Shown in pieces: positions 14,506 to 20,891 of a DNA stretch of 28,942 nt. The position numbers and the translations under genes were made by a program. The notes below the pieces were generated by a model. The model saw only the letters and a list, made by a program, of their open reading frames with translations, was not told where the DNA came from and made no database searches. Numbering within the stretch: the stretch's first letter is position 1; each line of letters begins with the position of its first letter. The stretch comes from a virus, in the IMG/VR virus record IMGVR_UViG_3300042879_005775, positions 1 to 28,942 of that record; one strand, 5' to 3'.

Positions 14506-15151
14506 AGAAAGATTCAAAAAATTTGGGGGTGAGTTTATACCTGATATTATAGAATATCTACGTGAATACATTCATAGAAATCCAAATGTGACAATAAGTG
14601 TTGGATGTGACTCTGTTCAAAGAAGAAGAAAAACACTTTATGCAGTAACAATAATGTTATACAATGAGGATTTCAGAAATGGTGCGCACTTGGTTTTCTT
14701 CAGACAAAACATACTTAAAATCAGAGATAACTTTGAAAGACTTCAAAAAGAAGTAGAGTTTATCCAAGAAGTTACAGACTTCTTGCAATCTGAATTGGAG
14801 ACTTTTTACACAAGAAAAGACCTCACACCAATTGAAAGAAAAAAGTATAAATTTCATCTGAATAAGTGCAATGGTGATTACAATCATCTACCACTGATGA
14901 ATGAGTATGAATTCACTAAGAATATAACTATGACAGACCATGAATTATCACAAGAATTTAAGTTAGTTGATATTCATATTGATTTCAACCCATTTGAAGG
15001 AAAGTCTGATTCAAGAGGATATTCTGTAAATAAATCTAACTTATCTTACAAAAGTTTTGTACCTTGGCTGAGAGGTTTGGGATACAGAGTTTGGGCAAAA
15101 CCAAAATCTTATGCAGCAAGTTCTGCTGCTGATTTATTACTTCAAGATTAA
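14492..15151 (+). CDS. YkuK/DUF458 RNase H-like protein
   Basis: A 219-residue member of the YkuK (DUF458) family, which has an RNase H-like fold. The N-terminus has FKKFGGEFIPDIIEYLREYI followed by ISVGCDSVQ, where the GxDSxQ aspartate (D40) is a predicted metal ligand. The C-terminal half carries KLVDIHIDFNPFEGKSDSR (157-175) and WAKPKSYAASSAADLLL (201-217), the most typical family signatures. A stretch of about 40 charged residues (about 100-150) looks like an insertion relative to bacterial YkuK (about 170 residues). The biochemical role of the family is unknown to me; a nucleic-acid-processing role is suggested by the fold and by the neighbouring nuclease gene. Confidence 0.85.
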   Translation: MKQLRERFKKFGGEFIPDIIEYLREYIHRNPNVTISVGCDSVQRRRKTLYAVTIMLYNEDFRNGAHLVFFRQNILKIRDNFERLQKEVEFIQEVTDFLQSELETFYTRKDLTPIERKKYKFHLNKCNGDYNHLPLMNEYEFTKNITMTDHELSQEFKLVDIHIDFNPFEGKSDSRGYSVNKSNLSYKSFVPWLRGLGYRVWAKPKSYAASSAADLLLQD

Positions 15152-15185
15152 TAAAAACTTTTAACATTTTTAAAATAGAAATTCA

Positions 15186-15773
15186 ATGAAACTTAAAGAA
15201 CTAAAAATTATTGGTCTTTCTTATAGTCAAACTCATTTGGGATCATATGTTCTTGTCCTATCAGAAAAAAGAGGAAAGAAAAAACTTCCTATCATTATCA
15301 ATCAGGATTGTGCTCAGCATATAGCCCTTAAACTTGAGGATGTTAAGGTTAAAAGACCACTTACGTTTGATTTATTCAAAACTATGACTGATAAGTTGGG
15401 CGCTGACCTTTATCAAATCCAAATTACAAATATCCTTGAAGGTGTATTTTATGTGAAGTTAATTTTCCACAATATGGTTGAGGAATTTGAACTTGATTCT
15501 TCTATTGGAGACGCTCTTTGTCTGGCGGTTTCCTATAAGTGCCCAATTATGTGTTCAAAAGAAGTTCTTGATGCTACTGGAATTCTTATGGATGATGATG
15601 GTGGCATGACTGAAGAACAGTATGAGGAAAACCATAAAAAACGTGATTATTCCTCAGTTATCAGTATTGAAAATCTTGAAAAGATGTTAAATAAAGCAAT
15701 TGAAAATGAAGAATATGAAATTGCTTCTCAGTTGAGAGACAGAATTACAGAACTAAAAGAAAAAGCAAAGTAA
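15186..15773 (+). CDS. Bifunctional nuclease-family protein with UVR motif
   Basis: A 195-residue protein with an N-terminal bifunctional nuclease (BFN, DUF151) domain: GSYVLVLSEKRGKKKLPIIIN (17-37), RPLTFDLF (57-64) and the SIGDALCLAVSYKCPI segment (about 106-121) are typical. The C-terminus (about 158-192: LEKMLNKAIENEEYEIASQL then RDRI) is a UVR motif as found in UvrB/UvrC. This fusion is common in Bacteroidota chromosomes, so the gene probably came from a host. BFN proteins are linked to RNase/DNase activity and stress responses in plants and mycobacteria; the role in a phage is unknown. The last base of the stop is the first base of the adenine methylase ATG. Confidence 0.88.
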   Translation: MKLKELKIIGLSYSQTHLGSYVLVLSEKRGKKKLPIIINQDCAQHIALKLEDVKVKRPLTFDLFKTMTDKLGADLYQIQITNILEGVFYVKLIFHNMVEEFELDSSIGDALCLAVSYKCPIMCSKEVLDATGILMDDDGGMTEEQYEENHKKRDYSSVISIENLEKMLNKAIENEEYEIASQLRDRITELKEKAK

Positions 15774-16591
15774 TGCCAGTAAGTTACATAGGGGGAAAAT
15801 CAAGAATTGGTAAATGGATAAGAAATTATATCCAAGAAGATATAGAAACATATGTTGAGTGTTTTGGTGGAATGTATTGGACATTCTTCTGTTTAGACTT
15901 ACCAAAGTATAAAAACTTAAAAACAGTTGTTTACAATGATTTTAACCCATTGAATGTTAATGTATTTAATTGTGTGAGAAACTATAAAGAGTTCTACGAA
16001 GTTATTAAAACATATGATTCTCAAAATAAAGAAATGTTCAATAAATTTCAAAAGGAATTATTTGATAGAGAATTTGTAGTAGATTTATCTAAACCAGATT
16101 ATCACACAGCTGCAAAATATCTTTACCTGTTAACACAAGTTTGGTCTGGTACAAATCCAGAGAGAGGTAAGTTTATTGATTTAAAGGGTAAATACACTTC
16201 TAAGTTTGATTCCTTCAAGAAGAAGCTACAGAGTCCAAAGTGGCAGTCTTATTTTGATAAAATAACAGTTACTGAGAATATGGACTTTAGTGATGTTATT
16301 GAAAAGTATGATAGTCCAACTACTTATTTCTATTGTGATCCACCTTATTATAAAACTGAGAATTATTATGCAAACCATGAGTTTGGATTACAGACACATG
16401 AAAGATTGGCTAATAGTTTGAAATCTATGCAGGGTAAGTTCTCATTGAGTTATTATTATTTTGATAATCTTTCAGAATGGTTTCCATATGATGAATATAA
16501 ATGGATTTATAAACAATTTGCTAAAGCAGCAATGGCTGTTGCTGGGAAGGAGCAGTCAAAAGCAACAGAGCTTTTAATAATGAATTATTGA
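15773..16591 (+). CDS. dam: N6-adenine DNA methyltransferase, Dam/D12 class
   Basis: A 272-residue D12-class methyltransferase. PVSYIGGKSRIGKWI (2-16) is the S-adenosylmethionine-binding motif I (FxGGK form), VECFGGMYW (28-36) resembles the following VEPFxGxG segment, VYNDFNPL (53-60) is the NDxN segment, and YCDPPYY (187-193) is catalytic motif IV. It should methylate adenine in a short DNA target, probably shielding phage DNA from host restriction or regulating replication. No cognate endonuclease gene is next to it, so it is an orphan methylase. It overlaps the BFN gene by one base and is followed after one base by the 16593 gene, placing it mid-operon. The target site cannot be read from the sequence. 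Confidence 0.92.
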   Translation: MPVSYIGGKSRIGKWIRNYIQEDIETYVECFGGMYWTFFCLDLPKYKNLKTVVYNDFNPLNVNVFNCVRNYKEFYEVIKTYDSQNKEMFNKFQKELFDREFVVDLSKPDYHTAAKYLYLLTQVWSGTNPERGKFIDLKGKYTSKFDSFKKKLQSPKWQSYFDKITVTENMDFSDVIEKYDSPTTYFYCDPPYYKTENYYANHEFGLQTHERLANSLKSMQGKFSLSYYYFDNLSEWFPYDEYKWIYKQFAKAAMAVAGKEQSKATELLIMNY

Positions 16592-16592
16592 T

Positions 16593-16979
16593 ATGTGGGT
16601 AGTTGTAGCAAAAAAAGGTTTGGATGTTCATAGGGATGAATTAATAGCAGACTTACTTGGGGAAGAAAAATCTGAAACACCAGAATATTATCTTGTCAAG
16701 ACAAGTTCTTCATATAGGTACAATATAGGTTCAAGTTTATCAATTGCAAAAATATACAAACAAAAATCTTCTGGAGAGAGAATGGTCAGAAGATTTAATA
16801 GTGCTTTGAAAGATGCTAATAGAAGTCCTTTTTATTGGATAAAAGAATACAGACTATCTGTGAGGAAGGTCACTTTTGAAGAGTGGGATAGAATGTGTAA
16901 TGAGGAACAAAATAAATTAGATAGAAATTATAACCATCAAAAGCAGAAAATAGAGCAAAAAAGAAGTTCTTTTAAATGA
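16593..16979 (+). CDS. Basic hypothetical protein, 128 residues
   Basis: A 128-residue protein one base after the methylase stop, overlapping the next gene by 4 bases. MWVVVAKKGLDVHRDELIADL starts a small alpha/beta region. Residues 45-95 contain many serines and basic residues (KIYKQKSSGERMVRRFNSAL), and the C-terminus is a K/Q/E-rich helix. No family is recognised. The tight spacing ties it to the methylase transcript. Confidence 0.75.
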   Translation: MWVVVAKKGLDVHRDELIADLLGEEKSETPEYYLVKTSSSYRYNIGSSLSIAKIYKQKSSGERMVRRFNSALKDANRSPFYWIKEYRLSVRKVTFEEWDRMCNEEQNKLDRNYNHQKQKIEQKRSSFK

Positions 16980-17251
16980 AGTCAAAAACTTGGGTTAAGG
17001 ACAGAGGTTTTCAGTTTCAAGTTGGTGATATAGTAAAGTGTGTTAGAAAAAAGAAGAACGGACATCCAAGAGCTTTATCTCTGAGTTCAAGTTATAAAGT
17101 TCTCAAAGTTGAAAATGAAGATTTGTTTGTAGAAGATAATGAAGAAATATTTGATGGTGGTAAAAGAATCACAAAAGTAAATAAAAACTACTTTGTCCCC
17201 CTTCAAAAGATGAGAGATGAGTTGATAAATGATATATTAAGTGATGATTAA
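16976..17251 (+). CDS. Small SH3/KOW-like basic protein
   Basis: A 91-residue protein with FQFQVGDIVKCVRKKKNGHP (13-32), then SYKVLKVENEDLFVEDNEE, the strand order of a small SH3-like barrel (VGDIV...Y.VL.V....). It ends in an acidic helix. The next gene has a related VGD-start barrel, so the two may be diverged copies. Overlaps on both sides (4 bases upstream, 8 downstream) show coupled translation. Function unknown; SH3-like barrels of this size often bind protein or RNA. Confidence 0.72.
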   Translation: MKSKTWVKDRGFQFQVGDIVKCVRKKKNGHPRALSLSSSYKVLKVENEDLFVEDNEEIFDGGKRITKVNKNYFVPLQKMRDELINDILSDD

Positions 17252-17456
17252 GGTAGGTGACTCAGTTATAAAAAATACAGGTGGGAATAAGATGAAGGTT
17301 ATTTCAATAACCAATGGAATTGCTGAATGTGTTTGGCTTACAGAATGCTTTAATCAAAATTATTTCAATGTGGGCGATTTGGTTCCAATTAGTGAATCAA
17401 AAAAGATGTTCAAGAATTATTACAGGGAAGAAAAGATAAATAAAATACTGAGCTAA
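17244..17456 (+). CDS. YodC/DUF2158-like small protein
   Basis: A GTG at 17241 is possible, but the ATG at 17244 (MIKVGDSVIKNTGGNKMKVI) is preferred and gives 70 residues. The pattern VGDxVxxxxGGxxMxV...G.aeCvW...F....L is that of the DUF2158/YodC family of small bacterial and phage proteins, which lack an assigned function. It is the last plus-strand gene before the convergent fibre cluster, with only two bases to the minus-strand gene end at 17459. No clear terminator is visible. Confidence 0.75.
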   Translation: MIKVGDSVIKNTGGNKMKVISITNGIAECVWLTECFNQNYFNVGDLVPISESKKMFKNYYREEKINKILS

Positions 17457-17458
17457 AA

Positions 17459-17617
17459 TCAACTCTGTAACTTTGCCAGAATAGCTCTGATGTCTTCTAT
17501 CTCTAAATCTATTCTGGATATTTCCGCAATATCACCAATGTTTACCAGAGTAATGCGCAAGTTATTCAAATAATTAATTTTATTATTCAATATCTCAATC
17601 AGACTTTCTAAATTCAT
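17459..17617 (-). CDS. Tiny coiled-coil protein downstream of the fibre gene
   Basis: A 52-residue open frame starting MNLESLIEILNNKINYLNNL and ending DIRAILAKLQS. It is leucine/isoleucine-rich with heptad-like spacing (L3, I7, I9/L10, I14, L17, L20), so a short coiled coil is likely. It lies 18 bases after the stop of the 875-residue gene on the same strand and fills nearly all of the space up to the convergent gene at 17456. Tiny coiled-coil proteins of similar shape follow structural genes in other tailed phages; I infer a fibre accessory role. It is easily missed because of its length. Confidence 0.65.
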   Translation of the reverse strand: MNLESLIEILNNKINYLNNLRITLVNIGDIAEISRIDLEIEDIRAILAKLQS

Positions 17618-17635
17618 ATTATATTATTATTTTTA

Positions 17636-20263
17636 TTACCAGAATATCAAACATCTGAAACATTCAAAATTTGATGCCCTATTGATCCACATATATTTCA
17701 AACCATCTTTAGTTGTAAAGATTTCCATTCTATTACCTACAATTGCAGTTGGAGCAGCGTATGGGTACATACTTCCACCATTTATTTTACCAGTCACGAC
17801 ATTCAAGGACATTATTCTCTGAGTAGCATCTTTATGAAAGAACAATAAATCTTGCCCATTATAAGCAGTATTTGTTCCTGTAGTGAGGGTTTCTGTTACT
17901 GGTGTCGTAAAAATCAAATTAAACCTATCAGTGGTAATATCAAAACGGTCAAATCCAGCTACACCACCACCTCTAACCATAAACATATATCTACCTCTAT
18001 AGTTAGCATCACTTGTACCAAAGGCCCAGTTGGTATTCAGACCCAAACCTTTAACTGTCTGTTCTAATATTGCATATCCAGTCTGTCCATTAATTGGTGT
18101 ACCACCCATAGTACTAACTGTTAATGTAGTACTGGTGTTACTTGATATTGTAACTTCTTGAACTACACCAGTAGTAGTCAATATCCTACAACGTTTACCA
18201 GCCCAAATATTGACTACCCAGCTCTTACCACTATCAACAACTGTTGTGGTTGAACCACCAGTGGCAAGTCCAAAGTCAGCAGCACCAATTGCAGTTGATG
18301 TGCAAATACTATACCTAGAAACTCCATTTGTTGGTGCAGTACCAGCAACAACCAAAGTTAGTGTGGTTGATGTATTACTTGCAATTCTAGCTACTTGACC
18401 ACCTACGCTACCAGTTGTTGCTGACACAGCACCTGTGTACATATATAACATAAATCCAGCCCATTGATTTGTAGTCCAGTTTTTAGTCACATCTTGTAAT
18501 ACTGTTGTGGATTGTGAAGATGGTATAGTATTTGTAACTGGTGTACCAGCCATTGTATATGTAAATGTAGTTGCTGAAGGAACAGTGGCTATTGTTACAT
18601 TTGTCACATTATAATTTGCATCTTGAGCACCTCTAACAGTAACTAAATTACCAACTTTAAATTGGTGGTTGTGCACAGTTGTAACAGTTGCAGTTGTAGT
18701 CACATTAGAAACAGATGTGACAGCGATGGGTTGATGACCAGCGACTGTAGCAGAAGCTGACCTAGCTATACCAAAATCTTGTTGTCTACCAAAAGATGTA
18801 ACCATTGAATCTGAATTGTGAATGCCTAAAGCTGCTATACCACCAAGTTGTATGTAATGTTTATCAGGGTCCCCTTGTATTGCATACACAGAAGTACTAT
18901 CTGGATTGGTAGTCCAAGATCCTACTATAGTGATTACTGTAGAGGTGTTACTTGCAATTGGTCTTATTTGTCCAGCGCCAGTACCATCTAATATCCTCAC
19001 AGCATAATTAGTCCATCTATTAGCAGACCAAGATTTTGTCGAATCAGTGATTGTGGTACTAGCACCCGCAGTTGCTATTCCAGCATCAAACCCAAGAATT
19101 AGATACCTACTTGTTGAGTCAGGAGCGGTACCTGATGATGCCCAAGTAAGAGTAGTAGTTGTATTACTCGTTATTTGTCTTATCTGACCAGCTCCAGTAC
19201 CAGAAAAAATGTAAACCCAATAATTTTCCCACTGGTTAGTTGTCCAAGCAGCCCTATCAACACCAAGACCAGAATCAATCAATGTTGTTGATGAACCACC
19301 TGTAGCTTTTCCTCTGAACCATATAGATGCAGATTCTGAGGTTCTTTCAATAGAAATATCAGTTCCTGAAGCTGAGAAAACTTGTTGGTTACAAGGTAAG
19401 ACATACCAAGTATCAGTTAGAACATCATAAGCTTGTAATGTAATAAATGGAGTGGTACTAGGGTTATTTGAAACAACATAAATCAGTCCTGATTGTATAC
19501 GGTATACTGAAGTAGAGTCAGGCACAGTAGTCCAGTTTGAATCAACTGTTATGACTTGGGACTCAATTGCGTAATTAGCTTGAGAACCAGCAGTGGCGTT
19601 GATCGCTGGTGAAAAAACTACTGGACTGTTAAATGGTTTATTCATTTGTAATGTATCACCAAGAACTATTACAGTCGCTGAGTTTGAAAGTATACGCCTA
19701 ACTTGTGAAACACCTGTATTACCTGTTATTCTTAGTGTGTAACCAGCCCACTGGTTAACTGCCCAAGCTTTAGTTGAATCAGTTATTGATATTGTGCCAA
19801 TTGTATTAGAAATTGCAGTGACTATGCCTGAGTCAGCTATTACTGGTTCTGCTGCAGCTGTTATTATTCTTCTTTGACCAGCACCAGTTCCAGACACAAT
19901 AACGACATCATATCCAACTAAAGATTGTTGGGTCACCGCTGCTACAGTTATTGTATTAGAAGATGTTGCTATTACTTTATCCTCAATACCAAGACTACTA
20001 TTGTATTTCATTGAAGTAAATGTACTACCCAAAGTTGGTGAAGATAACTGTTGATACATATCAGTCCAAGTATCATAACGGAAAAATTGTGTAATTGATA
20101 TGTAGTAATAAATATATCTACCGTGCTCTTCTTGGTAAAAGTTACCATTATCAGCAGCACAAGTAGATGATAAAGCTGTACTGACTGCAGGTGCAAAACG
20201 GGTCCATTCCCAGGTTGGTAAATCAACTTGTCTAGTCAGAGTATTAGAGGTTAAAGCTGGCAT
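17636..20263 (-). CDS. Repeat-rich virion surface or tail fibre protein
   Basis: An 875-residue, T/S/G/V-rich, beta-structured protein. The N-terminus has RQVDLPTWEWTRFAP and an FFRYDTWTDMYQQL stretch reminiscent of Kelch-type propeller blades. The centre holds about six diverged copies of a 60-70-residue unit: DSTKxWxxNQWAGYxxRI, GTGAGQxRxIxSNTxTxxTV, then PDSTSxYxI. The C-terminal 100 residues return to propeller-like sequence ending in GLKYMWINRASNFECFRCLI. No signal peptide or enzymatic motif is seen. I infer a propeller-like scaffold interrupted by repeat modules and exposed on the virion, probably a fibre or adhesin. It follows the 193-residue and collagen-like genes on the same strand, in what looks like a fibre operon. 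Confidence 0.8.
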   Translation of the reverse strand: MPALTSNTLTRQVDLPTWEWTRFAPAVSTALSSTCAADNGNFYQEEHGRYIYYYISITQFFRYDTWTDMYQQLSSPTLGSTFTSMKYNSSLGIEDKVIATSSNTITVAAVTQQSLVGYDVVIVSGTGAGQRRIITAAAEPVIADSGIVTAISNTIGTISITDSTKAWAVNQWAGYTLRITGNTGVSQVRRILSNSATVIVLGDTLQMNKPFNSPVVFSPAINATAGSQANYAIESQVITVDSNWTTVPDSTSVYRIQSGLIYVVSNNPSTTPFITLQAYDVLTDTWYVLPCNQQVFSASGTDISIERTSESASIWFRGKATGGSSTTLIDSGLGVDRAAWTTNQWENYWVYIFSGTGAGQIRQITSNTTTTLTWASSGTAPDSTSRYLILGFDAGIATAGASTTITDSTKSWSANRWTNYAVRILDGTGAGQIRPIASNTSTVITIVGSWTTNPDSTSVYAIQGDPDKHYIQLGGIAALGIHNSDSMVTSFGRQQDFGIARSASATVAGHQPIAVTSVSNVTTTATVTTVHNHQFKVGNLVTVRGAQDANYNVTNVTIATVPSATTFTYTMAGTPVTNTIPSSQSTTVLQDVTKNWTTNQWAGFMLYMYTGAVSATTGSVGGQVARIASNTSTTLTLVVAGTAPTNGVSRYSICTSTAIGAADFGLATGGSTTTVVDSGKSWVVNIWAGKRCRILTTTGVVQEVTISSNTSTTLTVSTMGGTPINGQTGYAILEQTVKGLGLNTNWAFGTSDANYRGRYMFMVRGGGVAGFDRFDITTDRFNLIFTTPVTETLTTGTNTAYNGQDLLFFHKDATQRIMSLNVVTGKINGGSMYPYAAPTAIVGNRMEIFTTKDGLKYMWINRASNFECFRCLIFW

Positions 20264-20282
20264 TTAAAACATATTCTAATTT

Positions 20283-20864
20283 TTATTGTATTGTCAGTCT
20301 AGATCTTATGGAATTTGCATAAGTTTGTTTAGCAATATTTATATATTGTTCACGATCCATACCAGCATTTGATGCGATGTTAGTCACACTGGTTACTGTA
20401 TTGACAGTAGTTACTGTAGTTACTGTAGTTACTGTACCAACTGAAGTCAATGTAGATAGTGTTAAGGATCCAGCGATTGAGTCAATTGCAACCCGTTGTC
20501 TCTGTGCGGAATCAACAACTTGTAGTGATTCTGTTATTTTGGTGAGTCTCTGTAACTGCGCCAGAAGATCATTATTTCTACTTGAATCAACTATTGATGG
20601 GTAATCATCAGTAGATTCATACAGAAATTGTAAGATATCAGTTGCACTGTGTCCAGAAGTATCATACTCTAAAGTTATTATATCGTTTGATATAGATGTA
20701 TATCCTCTTCCAGATAGACCAGGAGCATATATGATTTCTTCTCTTGTAATATTCAATATTACAATTAGAAATTTTATATCAAAGTTTTTAATACCAGTCC
20801 TAACAGTTCCAACACCACCACCACCAGGGGTAAAGGTATAACTTGGGCTAATGTACTTTTTCAT
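20283..20864 (-). CDS. Structural protein of the fibre cluster
   Basis: A 193-residue protein between the two large fibre genes (27 and 19 bases from its neighbours). It begins MKKYISPSYTFTPGGGGVG, followed by a beta/alpha domain (FDIKFLIVILNITREEIIYA), a helical region (LLAQLQRLTKITESLQVVD), a TVTTVTTVTTVNTV repeat at about 143-156, and a basic C-terminal helix (AKQTYANSIRSRLTIQ). The mix of a helical bundle and threonine/valine repeats suggests a trimeric fibre connector or baseplate attachment protein; this is inference from context. TAATATATAA lies 3 bases upstream of the ATG on its strand. Confidence 0.75.
   Translation of the reverse strand: MKKYISPSYTFTPGGGGVGTVRTGIKNFDIKFLIVILNITREEIIYAPGLSGRGYTSISNDIITLEYDTSGHSATDILQFLYESTDDYPSIVDSSRNNDLLAQLQRLTKITESLQVVDSAQRQRVAIDSIAGSLTLSTLTSVGTVTTVTTVTTVNTVTSVTNIASNAGMDREQYINIAKQTYANSIRSRLTIQ
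20407..20436. repeat. 9-bp tandem repeat inside the 193-residue gene
   Basis: Three head-to-tail copies of GTAGTTACT (20407-20433) plus three further bases. It encodes the TVTTVTTV tract on the minus strand. Nine bases keep the frame, so copy-number change would alter length without a frameshift. Confidence 0.85.
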
Positions 20865-20891
20865 ATTTTATATATTAATTTTTTTATTCAT

